From NCBI RefSeq assembly GCF_958298935.1, contig NC_084940.1:18471146-18535145 (forward strand): a stretch of DNA of 64,000 nt, in the 5' to 3' direction. The stretch comes from Phragmites australis (lineage: Eukaryota > Streptophyta > Magnoliopsida > Poales > Poaceae). The translations under genes and the position numbers were made by a program. The first letter of the stretch is position 1; every line of letters begins with the position of its first letter. The notes beneath the pieces were generated by a model that did no database searches, was not told the DNA's origin, and saw nothing but the letters and a program-made list of their open reading frames with translations. Positions 43,570-53,249 of this stretch are shown piece by piece.

Positions 43570-44392
43570 AGGCTAGGCAAGAGAGATAGTCCGCAACCCC
43601 CCTTGGCCCTTAGCCGCTGCCTGGCTCCAGAGGTACTCTATCCGGAGCCTAGCGACGGTGCGTCAGAGGCGAAGCCAAAGGCTAGGCGGGAGAGGTGGTC
43701 CACGACCCCCTCGGCCCCTAGCCGCTGGCTGGCTCCGGAGGTATTCCGTTTATTACTTGGCAATGGAGCGTCGGAGGCAAAGCCGAAGACTAGGTGGGGG
43801 AGGTGGTCCGCGACCCCCTCGGCCCTTAGCCACTGCCTAGCTCCAGAGGTACTTCGTCTGGAGCCTGGCGATGGTGGGTCGGAGGCAAAGCTGAAGGCTA
43901 GGCGACAGAGGTGGTCTGTGACCCCCCTGGCCCTTAGCTGCTGCCCGGCACCGGAGGTACTCTGTTCGGAGCCTGGTGGCAACGCGTTCAAGGTGAAGCC
44001 GAAGGCTAGGCAGGGGAGGTGGTCCGCGACCCCCTCGACCCTTAGCTGCTGCCCGGCTCTAGAGGTACTCCTTCCGGAGCCTGGCAACGGCGCGTCAGAG
44101 GCGAAGTCGAAGGCTAGGCAGGAGAGGTGGTCCGTGACCCCCTCGGCCCTTAGCTGCTACCTGGCTCCGGAGGTACTCCGTCCGGAGCCTGGCGACTGTG
44201 CGTTAGAGGCGAAGCCGAAGGCTAGGCAGGGGAGGTGGTCCGCGACCCCCTCAACCCTTAGCCGTTGCCTGGCTCTGGAGGTACTCCGTCCAGAGCTTGG
44301 CGACAGCGTGTCGGAGGCGAAGCCAATTGCTAGGCGGGAGAGGTGGTCTGCGACCCCCTCAGCTCTTAGCCGCTACCATGAATTGCGGTCTC
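43570..44392 (+). repeat. 108-bp coding tandem repeat of Tat-3
   Basis: About 7.5 units of 108 bp, each encoding 36 residues on the + strand with core CLAPEVLRPEPGDGASEAKP followed by a basic KARRERW segment. The 264-codon frame (43,603-44,397) has no stops. Units differ by substitutions that mostly keep the frame and the charged residues, so the array may have been translated when amplified. Two further units occur at 48,090-48,298, beyond a non-homologous segment and a solo LTR. No known domain. Confidence 0.9.
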
Positions 44393-44756
44393 TGTAGTGG
44401 ACAGTTGAAGGTTCCACTATGTTTCTTGTGCCACGAAGCGTGGGCTTTTATTAAATGTTAGTATAACACTCATAAAATGACATATGAGATGTGTCTTTAA
44501 AGGAGATGGTAGGGTACCGATTTTACCTTTTACCATACGTGTTTGAGTCACGAGGGTCATACCTTTCCCTATAGGGAGGGGGATTTTTATACCCCTTTGA
44601 TCTGCGTACTGTGCTCTTTGGAGGCGTGTGGGTTTCGTATCCCTTTGGCACGGAGGCATTAGACTTCAAGATGCCAGGGTACTCTTCCCATTAGGTCCTT
44701 TCAGAACCCTTTCGCCCAGTGGAGTTTTCGGAAAACATCCCTATCGCTCCGTTTTG
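44393..44756. other. Non-coding segment between the two Tat-3 tandem arrays
   Basis: No supported gene. The sequence contains GGTACCGATTTTACC and CACGAGGGTCATACC but no repeat structure. Confidence 0.4.
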
Positions 44757-45310
44757 CCGGAGGTTTTGTAAGGTTCTCTGTTGTGTGGAGGTTTGGTAAA
44801 GCTCTCCGTTTTTACCATAGGTTTGGTGAACCTCTCCGTTGTGCTGAGGTTTTTTAAGACTCTTCGTTTTTGTCGAAGGTTTTGTAAGATTCTCTGTTTT
44901 TATCGGAGGTTTTGTAAAGTTCTCTGTTTTTGCCGGAGGTTTTATTAAGTTCTCTGTTCTTGTCAGAGGTTTTTGTAAGACTCTCCTTTTTGTCGGAGGT
45001 TTTTGTAACACTCTTCGTTTTTGTCGGAGGTTTTTGTAAGACTCTCCATTTTTGTCGGAAGTTTGTGTACGACTCTCCATTTTTGGCGGAGGTTTGTGTA
45101 AGACTCTCTGTTTTGCTAAAGGTTTGTGCAAGAATCTCCGTTTTTGCCGGAGGTTTGTGTAAGACTCTGTTTTTGCCAGAGTTTGTGTAAGACTCTCCAT
45201 TTTTGCCGGAGGTTTGTGTAAGACTTCGTTTTTGCTGTAGATTTGTGTAAGACTCTTCATTTTTGCCAGAGGTTTGTGTAAGACTCCATTTTTGTCTTTG
45301 GCTTTTGTAA
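44757..45310. repeat. About 32-bp minisatellite
   Basis: About 17 imperfect copies of a TTTTTGCCGGAGG-TTTGTGTAAGACTCTCC unit. Early units have TTTTGTAAG and later ones TTTGTGTAAG. The long Lys/Thr-rich - strand frames (44,691-45,336) are a by-product of the repeat and are not reported as genes. Confidence 0.9.
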
Positions 45311-45511
45311 GACTCCTTGGCATGTATTAATACCAAAGGTCCTACACACTATCGGAGCTACGCAATAACTTCCAGGAAAACTAGACAGTCCTGCCTTCCA
45401 GGTGACCTAGACATGCTACGCCCGTGGTGTGTAGTCATGTTGTGCCTCCTTTGTTGACCTAGACATGTTGTCGCCCGTGGTTGGAGGCATCCCACAGACT
45501 CTAAACTGGTC
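45311..45511. other. Tat-3 sequence between the minisatellite and the solo LTR
   Basis: Contains two copies of a TGACCTAGACATG(C/T)T segment (45,402 and 45,455) about 50 bp apart. No gene. Confidence 0.4.
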
Positions 45512-45516
45512 ATATG

Positions 45517-47993
45517 TGTCACACCCAGTTTTAGAAAGGGATAAAACCAGATGTAAACTACATGTATGCTAGGATCAAGTTTCATACATGCAGCAACTTC
45601 ATCAGTGTATCACACACAGTGTCATTATTACAACGTTTAACTTGAATAGGCAAAGAAAGACCTCAAAGTCTTAAACAAAAGCACACAGACTAAACTCCCG
45701 AAGCTCCAACTTCCACAGGCAATTGACCGGGGGGAAACGCCAACCTAGCAGTCTTCATCTTCATCAACGAAGAAGTCTGAATCTCCTTCAATGTCTGAGC
45801 AGCGCTTAGAGGACATTTGGATAAAAACAGCAAGTATGAGTACAGCTTGTACTCCGCTAGTGTGGGAAGATAAAATGCCATGTGAGCTTAAACAAAGGAA
45901 CAAGCTGTAACAGCTTAAATTTGCATAAAAGCCAACTATACTAACAAAGTATTATAAAAGCATCCTACTTGACTAGGTGAATCATCAGTAGACCTCTAAC
46001 TCCTAGAAACATTTCCACATGTTTCCCAACCACCTGAATTCCACATCAGGCTCCCAAACTGACCAAACCAACCCAAACCCATCCAACTAATTAATAGGCT
46101 AGGCATGTCCCATTCCAAGTTTTGTGGTTAGTACGATATTTCTTGGGTTGTCGCTCCACGATCTGGTCCTTACTTAGGTAACTTGAGCAAGCACTACACC
46201 AACAACATAACTTCATCATCAACCACACTACTTTGCTCAAGACCTAAGGTTCCATATTGTTATACCATCATTAATATTCCCAACTCATAGTTGCATTAAT
46301 TCATTAGTCATGCTTAACCATTAACCCTTTCATCCCCTTGTGCAAAGCTAAGCATAACTACCCATCATATCCAATGCTAACAACTAGGCAACAAGAAATT
46401 ATATGGAACAGGATACTATAAGTACAAAGGATTCAGAATTAACAGCATGCATGTTTTAAGTAAAGAACACATTTTAAACAAAACTGGGATAAAAATGTTC
46501 AACAACACTTGCCTCTTCCAACATGCTGCTCAGACTCTTCAAATACTTGGTCCTGTAGATTCTCGTACTGCTCCTCATCTACTCTCAAAACACATCGGAA
46601 AAACACACAAAAAAACTATCTAAGAACAGTACACCAAACAATAGTTATCATCTATGAAAAGGGTACTAAAAGATAGTACACATGGCTACAAACACGTGAG
46701 CGCGAAAACCATCTAAATCGGAGCTAAAACGAGAAAGTTATGCTATAAACAAATTAGAGTTAAATCTGAAAGTAAAAGGACTTAGTTTGAATAAAAACAG
46801 AGAGGTTAGGGGCCTTTTTGCAAAAATTGAGGGACCTATTTGTAATTATGTGAAAGTTTAGTGGCTAAACTGTATAATGATAGGGGCTTTTATTTAAATA
46901 TAGGAAAGTCCAGGGGCTTATTTCCAAAATTTCCATTATTCCCAAATTAAAACAAATAGGAATATTGACTGGATAAAGGCGTGCTGACGTGGCATTGCCA
47001 CACAGGTTGATTCGCTGAGGTAGTCGGCTTATGCAGGCGATGATGTGGCTTGTCTTACCGACTGGGATTAAGTGGCCGCATGGCATCATGTGATTGAACG
47101 CTAAAAGGGTACTTGAGGCTTCTAATCGTGGCCATCCAAAATAGATCTAACGGTCATGGGTGAGGGAAAGGTTAATCGACCGGCTCCAGAGAGGAAAGGC
47201 GGCGGCAAAAGGCTTGGGCGCGGCAGCGTTTTCGCCGGAGAGGTGGCGGACCTCGTCGCTGGGCATGGGGGTTGACGGCGAGCGGCAGCAGAGGAAGAAG
47301 GGGACAAGGGGAGTCCGTTTTAGTGCATACCTCGGGCGGCGGGGCTCCGAAAGGCGAGGTGTCGAGGTAGACAGCAGCGACCTCAGGTGGTTAGGATTCG
47401 GACTCGGTGAGGGAAACGCACGGCGCGCGGTGCTCGAACTCGAGTCCAGTTTGGCTGCGGGAGGAAGAAGGAGACCGGGGGAGCTAGCGTGCGGGCAGAG
47501 GTGGAAATCGGCCAGCGCGAATAGCGGACACAGCAACGTTGCTGGGCCGTGGCCTTCGGCTGGCCCAGGCGGGAAGGCGGGGTGGAGATGGGTGGAGTGG
47601 GCTGGAGCTCGGCCCGGGAAAGAGGAAGGGGCAGTTCGGGCTCAACCCAAGAGGGAGAAGGGTAAAACCGCCGGGAGGAAGAAAAGAAAAAGAAGAAAAG
47701 GAAGAAAAGGAAAAGAAAAGACAGTTTTCTTTTTAGGAAAAATTTAGCAATTTTTTCCAAAAACTTGAATGGTGCGCCTCGGGGTTTTCAAAGCTTATTT
47801 TTCGCACAATAAAAACCCTAATGCAGCTATTTCGGCATGAATGCAATCAATCTATAATATAGCCTAGGTTAATTTCTAGATTTTAGAAAATAATTTCTTC
47901 CTCCTATGATTTTTGAGACAAAGACTAACACCCTATTCTTAAGAAAATAATTTTTATTACTATTTCCAAAAGGTTGAAAATTAGGGTGTTACA
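45517..47993 (-). mobile_element. Solo LTR (2,477 bp), Tekay-like family
   Basis: On the - strand it starts TGTAACACCCTAATTTTCAA and ends GGGTGTGACA. Flanking 5-bp TSD ATATG / GTATG (45,512-45,516 and 47,994-47,998; one mismatch). No second LTR or interior is present, so it is the product of LTR-LTR recombination. The start, the end and an internal block (46,120-46,270) resemble the LTRs at 9,807 and 58,986, giving three related LTR families in one window. A purine tract (47,660-47,720) and GC-rich leader-like DNA (47,160-47,660) are internal. It sits inside Tat-3. Confidence 0.88.
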
Positions 47994-47999
47994 GTATGA

Positions 48000-48089
48000 A
48001 GGACGGATCACTAGGTAAACTACTTGGTGGTTAATATCGGGCGTATTTTTGTAGGGATAAGGCCTCAATTCCGAGGCTTGGTGGCCTTG
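48000..48089. other. Tat-3 sequence right of the solo LTR
   Basis: Short non-coding bridge leading back into the 108-bp repeat family. Confidence 0.4.
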
Positions 48090-48298
48090 AAGCCTGTGGC
48101 TAGGCTGGAAGAGGTGGTGCTTGATCCCCTTAGCATTTAGCCATTGTCCGACTGCGGAGGTAATCCGTTCAGAGCCTGGCGATGGCTTGTTGGAGGCATA
48201 GTCGAAGGTTAGTGGGGAGAGGTGGTCCTCGACCGCCTCGGCCCTTAGCCGTTGCCTGGCTTCAGAGGTGCTTCGTCCAAAGCCTGGCGACATTGTGT
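48090..48298 (+). repeat. Detached copies of the 108-bp Tat-3 repeat
   Basis: About two units with the same CCTTAGCCGTTGCCTGGCTC and GAGCCTGGCGA landmarks as 43,570-44,392, but the + frame is broken here. Confidence 0.85.
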
Positions 48299-48885
48299 CT
48301 GCAAATCAGTGCTCGTTGCTAGACATGGTACTGTTGGTAGGGTCGGTAGCGACAATGCAGGGTCGAGGGGCCATGGATTTGCCCGGGAGTTGGCCCTAGG
48401 CCTCCAGACCCTGCACCGTCCTTCGCCCGCTCCTTCTGCGGCCAGGTATTTTACTTGCCTTCCGAGGTATTCCTCCCGGAAGGTCATGAGGGTGCGGCAG
48501 TCGTCGGTGTTGTGGCCGCACCCTGGTCCGTGCAAGATGCACCCGTGTGTCTCCGGGGGCGTCAGAGCTTGGAGTTGTTGTTGGGGTCACTGCCGAAGGC
48601 GGTGTGTCCCAAAGCCTGTGGTTTCCCTGGGGTCTTCTTCCCCCTTGGGAGACCATCAAGGCTACCCGGTGCACCGGCTTTTGGGCTGTTCTGACTATAC
48701 CTCCCCGGACGAGGTGGGCTTAGGGTTCCCTGTGCGCGGTTGGCGTTGCGAGGGCAGCGTCGGAGGTGCTGGCGGGTTCCGTGCACCCCGGAGCCCTCCG
48801 TCTCCTTGGAACCCTCTTTTGCCCAAAGATGTTCGGTCGCTCGGGGCATCCCAGGTGTGGTCGGAGGGGATACCTGGGGACTAAG
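48299..48885 (-). pseudogene. Tat-3 gag remnant (C-terminal part)
   Basis: On the - strand the frame reads HGPGCGHNTDDCRTL then FREEYLGRQVKYLAAEGAG (48,430-48,540). It resembles the short C/H-containing C-terminal motif of Tat gag proteins, in which an HGxxxHxTxxCxxL signature precedes the protease. Upstream (48,560-48,880) other - frames are open but shifted. The direct join of gag to the 108-bp repeat at 48,298 means protease, RT and integrase have been deleted from Tat-3. Confidence 0.6.
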
Positions 48886-49452
48886 TTCAACGCATCAGAT
48901 GGTCTAGTGATCAAGGCTATGTACACCAGAGCATTATTTCCAGAGAAGGTTGTATTGGCTCAGTTGGTTGAAATCAACTCACAGGATAGTCTGGTGATGA
49001 AGTGATGTGTATCGGATGCTTTCACCAGAGCAATTTATATAGAGAAGAAGAAAAGGCTCGGATGGCTCAGGATAACTCACTGGATAGTCCCATGATGGAG
49101 ATGAAGTATACACCGAAGTGTCCGATGTTCACAGAAGCTTATGTGGGGTTCCAACTACTATTTTGTGAGAGTGTACTCACCGGATGATACGGTGTTAGTA
49201 CTATTGTTCTAACTAGATCATCCGGTGTTAACAATTTTTCTGGGCCATTGGGTTAACAGCAAATGCACAGGTTTGATGCTATAAATACCCCTCCACTCTG
49301 TCATTTGAAGGTGTGGCATGCTGTTGGAGTCCAGAGAAGTTCATGTACACCTGAGAAGACATCCAAGCCACCAAAGTGCTTAATGTGATTATCTAATGTC
49401 ATTAAGCACAAGATTAGAGAGTGATTAGTGCTTATAGGCCTAGAGAGAGTGT

Positions 49453-51037
49453 TGCTAAGTATTCTCGTTTGAACATTCTTGTTAATGAGATCAATGAGTT
49501 AGGTTTGACACTAATTGAAGATGATCAAGTGGTGAGAACAATACTTCAAGCTCTTCTTCCGAAGTACAAGTTGATAGTCTCTATCATCTACAACAACAAT
49601 GACATCAAGAAAATAAATCCAAGTCAAATGCTCGACAAGATCATCGCCCATGAGATGACAATGAACATGGAGGTGGAAGCTTTTTTCTCATCTGACACCA
49701 AGAACCTTGCTCTCACAAGTAAGCAAGCTCAATGCCAACACATGAAGGCAAGGATGAGGTGATAAGAGCAAGAGTCAAGCTCAAGTGAAGATGATGGAGA
49801 TGAAGATGAAGAGAGCTATGAAGAAGATGAGCAAAGCAACTCAAGCGATAAAGAGATGGATCCCAAAGTTGCCAAGCTCATCTCACAAGTGGAGAAGAAC
49901 ATCAAGAAGATCAATGCCAAGATTCATCACCCAATCTCCATAAAAGACTTGGTCAACACAATTGATCATATCAAGAAGGAGAAGAAGACCAAGAACAAGA
50001 GGGAGACAAAGGGAAGAGCCAAGGCATTCACAAGCATAGGGAGATGGGTGAGCGATGACGAAGAGTCAAGCTCAAATGAAGAAAGCTTCACCATCCTCCC
50101 CTCCAATAAAATCTCTTCCTCATGTCATCATCACATAAGTTGTCATCACGCAAGTCATCTTACAAGTGCCTTATGGCTAAAGATATGGATAGCGATGTAA
50201 GTAATAATGAATCCGATGAGGATTCTCCCTCATATGATGAACTCCTTCATTTGATCAATGAGCAACAAAGGGCTGTTAAGAAATAATCAAAAGAGCTTAA
50301 GAAATTGAATGCACTTTAGTGACATTCATGCTACCTTTGTTTCTAATTATGAATAATTATTGAGCAAATTTAATTTGCTAAACAAGGAGAATGATGAGCT
50401 TAAGGCTAAATTTGAGTGCATGGAATCTAAAACTAAGGTCCCTTTGAAGCAATCTACCTCTCTATTTAATTTCAATCCTAAGGTAGATGCTTCTAATTCT
50501 TGTGATGATTTAATTGCTTTATCTAGCTCATCCTTTTGCAATGAGATTTGTGTTAAGAATGTTATTGTAGAATCATCTAACAACCTCATTGCACAATAGA
50601 ATGATGAGTTTAAGTAAGAAGTGCAGAAGCTTAAAAAGTACTTGGCAAGTTTAAAGGGCAAAGGACATGTCCAACCTCCTCAAGATAACCATGCTTTCAT
50701 GGTGAAGAAGGATGTGGAGGGGTCCACCGTGACAAGCTTCAAATGTCATCAAGAAGGTCACAAGTCCTTCCAATGCAAACAAATGAAGAAGGAGACTAAG
50801 GAGAAGAAGAAGATGGTGAACCTCTCCAACAAGACCTCCAACCTCTACACCAAGCCCAACTACAAGATCAAGACTAAGAGTAACCACTACAGGCTCAAGA
50901 AGAAGGACAATGGCAAGGTGACTGCACACATGGTTGGGAGAAATGATTGGAGGTGAAAATAACCCATTTGGGTGCCCAAGGAAGTCATCACAAACATGAA
51001 TGGGCCCCAATCGGTTTGGGTTCCAAAGAAGACTTGA
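49453..51037 (+). pseudogene. Copia-type gag remnant, copy 2
   Basis: Collinear with 3,601-5,200 (-). Blocks: ILVNEINELGLTLIEDDQ and ALLPKYKLIVSIIYN (49,466-49,600); the acidic linker (49,760-49,860); VAKLISQVEKNIKKINAKI and a Lys-rich helix (49,856-50,060); a coiled-coil stretch (50,360-50,599); the CCHC knuckle region FKCHQEGHKSFQCK (50,735-50,785, first Cys replaced by Ser); and a basic tail ending NMNGPQSVWVPKKT. Four frame interruptions. Better preserved knuckle spacing than copy 1. Confidence 0.82.
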
Positions 51038-52300
51038 AGCTAGAAGCGGCTATGGGGATTTAGAGACTTGGCTCACAAGATGAAGTGAAGGTTCAAGCAA
51101 AAAAGTCAAGTATATAAGTTTGTGCACTTTGATGAAAATCATGATCATCATATTCCCAAATCCCCATCCAAAGGTAAAAGAGGTAAATGGTAGCTAGACT
51201 TATGTTTATGCATTTTGTTTTTTTTGCTTCTAGCTTATTCGCCTCATCTAGGATTGCGTATATATATTTCAATTTATTGCAATGCTTATTGTAGGTTTTA
51301 ATATGGTAGGTTCCTTGTGTTTATCTCTAACCCATAAGCAATCTATATGGTTTATTAGTTGTAGGTTCATTTTTTGGCACCAGTTTTTACAATTTGTATC
51401 ATTTATGTGCCATGATCCAATCTATAGGATAAATCTTTATTCTTATCAATAACAAGTGCATATATATCTCACAAGTATTCAACACTTGTATGCACACATT
51501 TCAGGGGAGTATATCCTATAGGTTGTGATTTTGAGACTAACATGTCTTGTAAGTTGTATCTATTGCAGTCTCATGGAGCTATCAATATGTCCTCGGAGGT
51601 ATGCAATGCTTAAATACTTCAATTGGTATTATTCTCAAATCTTTTATTTATTTAAGCTATCTCAATGCATCATATAGCTTAAATTTCCTATCTTGACATA
51701 TTGTCTAGTTGTGCATATATTTCTTTTTTATCATATGTATGCACAAATATAGAGGGAGTTCAGCCTATATTATGTGAGTTTCATAAATTATGATCCATGT
51801 GCTTTCATAGCCTACAATTGGTATCATTCATTTGTAGTGATATCCATATAATTAGTACCTTTTATTGGATAATGATTTGTGAAGCTCTCTCCCATGTGCT
51901 CTAATGTTTTTCCCTTTGAGTCCAACATGTCCATATAGCCCTTTTTGGGAGATTGTTGACAAAGAGGGAGAATTTTGATGACCAAAGCAGGATGCAAGTT
52001 TGAAAGATGAACAATATGGAGGAGATTGTAGCGACTAGCAAGATATCTAGGAACGCCGAAGTCGATAAAGGGGGAGAAGAAGAGATGCTATGCGCCTAGA
52101 TTGACAAAAGAGAAGCTCTTACATAGATCGTTTAAGGGAGATAGTGGCAATGGAGAAAGAGAGAGTCACAACAAAGGAGGACTAAGTGATAAGAACATGC
52201 ATCCAAGCAATGTAGTGTAAAACTTTGTGCTCGATTATGATCTTTGCATTTGGTATCATTTGCTATTTGCCACTTGCTTTGGTTGTGTTGTCATCAATCA
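51038..52300 (+). other. 3' non-coding interior of the copia-like copy 2
   Basis: AT-rich and no ORF. It contains a second purine tract (TTTTTGGGAGATTGTTGACA, about 51,942-51,961) equivalent to the one near 2,670-2,695, in addition to the terminal polypurine tract. Confidence 0.6.
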
Positions 52301-52369
52301 CCAAAAAGAGGGAGATTGTAGCAAAAATGGCCCTATTAGGTCATGATTGTGATTAAAGATGGCCAAATG

Positions 52370-52815
52370 GGCCGTGCTTACTGGGCCGGCCCGAAGCACA
52401 GAACTGTAGGCACGGCCCAGGCACGGCCCAGCCCGAGCCGAGATGGGCCGGGCCGGCACGGCACGAGGCCACGGGCCGTGCCTGGGCCGAGCGCGCGGCA
52501 CGGCCCGGCCGAGTCGGGCTGGCACGGGCACGGCCCGGCCCACGGGCGGCACGGGCACGGCACGGCCCGGCACGGCCCGGCTCAGGCACGGCTGGCCCAG
52601 GAGGCACGGCCGGGCCGGGCCGGCACGGCACGCGGCGGCCCATCACGGCACGGCTGGCCCATCACGGCACGACTGGCCCGGCACGGCACGGCCCACCGTG
52701 CCGGCTCGGCACGCGGCGGCCCACAGCACGGCCGGGCCGGCACGGCACGGCACGGCCCACCGCGGGGGGCACGGCCCGGCCGGCACGTGGGGCACGATGG
52801 GCCGGCGGGGGCACG
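52370..52815. repeat. GC-rich subterminal repeat array of the hAT element
   Basis: Dozens of GGCACGGC / GGCCCGGC / GCCGTGCC units, all containing the GGC(A/C)CGG core. Subterminal arrays of short motifs are the usual hAT transposase-binding regions. Long ORFs in all frames here (up to 162 codons) are composition artefacts. Confidence 0.85.
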
Positions 52816-52867
52816 CGGGTTAACGGGTTAAACGGGTCGGGAACGGCCCGTTTAACCCGTTAACCCG
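52816..52867. repeat. Perfect 21-bp inverted repeat next to the hAT array
   Basis: Arms 52,816-52,836 and 52,847-52,867 are exact reverse complements built from CGGGTTAACGGGTTAAACGG; 10-bp loop. It lies between the subterminal repeats and the promoter. Confidence 0.95.
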
Positions 52868-52951
52868 ATATTTTTGAATTTTATAGCCGTTTTGTGATCG
52901 TTTGAGCTCCAAAAAATTCGAAAAAAATTGCAAAAATCACCATTTTTCACC

Positions 52952-52959
52952 TATAAATA
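52952..52959 (+). promoter_or_regulatory. TATA box of the hAT transposase gene
   Basis: CTATAAATAG, 298 bp upstream of the start codon. The leader between them is AT-rich and may contain an intron (a TTTTGTAG acceptor-like end before 53,232). Confidence 0.7.
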
Positions 52960-53249
52960 GAGGAGCACCTTACCCTTCCATTCCACACCCGCAACACCAT
53001 TTTCTCTCTTGTTTCCTCCTCTCATTCTTGTCTCAAAGTTCGTGAGAATTAGCGATAATTTGGCAAAATTAGTTTGAATTGTTGCAAAAAAATCCGAGCA
53101 ATTCCAAAATCGTCATCCTGCTGATTTGCTATCTTGAAGTTGAAGAAATCTTGGTGATTTTTTTGCATCGTTGTTGAGTCTTATTTTATTAATTGATTAT
53201 TTCTAACTCTGAATATTTGCAATTTTTGTAGTGTCATTCGACATTGATC

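Larger units (their letters stand above)
48886..52353 (+). mobile_element. Truncated second copy of the gag-only copia-like family
   Basis: Same family as 777-7,126, now on the + strand. It has a 5'-truncated LTR piece (48,886-49,452) carrying the TATA (CTATAAATAC, 49,280-49,289) and CCGGTGTTA motifs. A deletion removes the LTR end, PBS and start of gag. Then come gag from 49,453, a 3' non-coding interior, the polypurine tract (52,302-52,316) and the first 37 bp of the 3' LTR (TGTAGCAAAAATGGCCC). A hAT element interrupts that LTR at 52,354. No pol here either. Confidence 0.85.

Noticed and set aside
44691..45336. Lys/Thr-rich - strand ORFs of 160-210 codons
   Set aside because: Translation of a 32-bp minisatellite whose period is not a multiple of three; frames differ from unit to unit.
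47122..47760. 195-codon + strand ORF and opposing ORFs in the solo LTR
   Set aside because: Composition-driven GC-rich leader region and purine tract within a solo LTR; no domain or conservation with the related LTRs.
52343..52831. Long overlapping ORFs (up to 162 codons) rich in Gly, Arg, Ala, Pro on both strands
   Set aside because: They lie wholly in the GC-rich hAT subterminal array; stop codons are absent because of composition, and no start context or domain exists.
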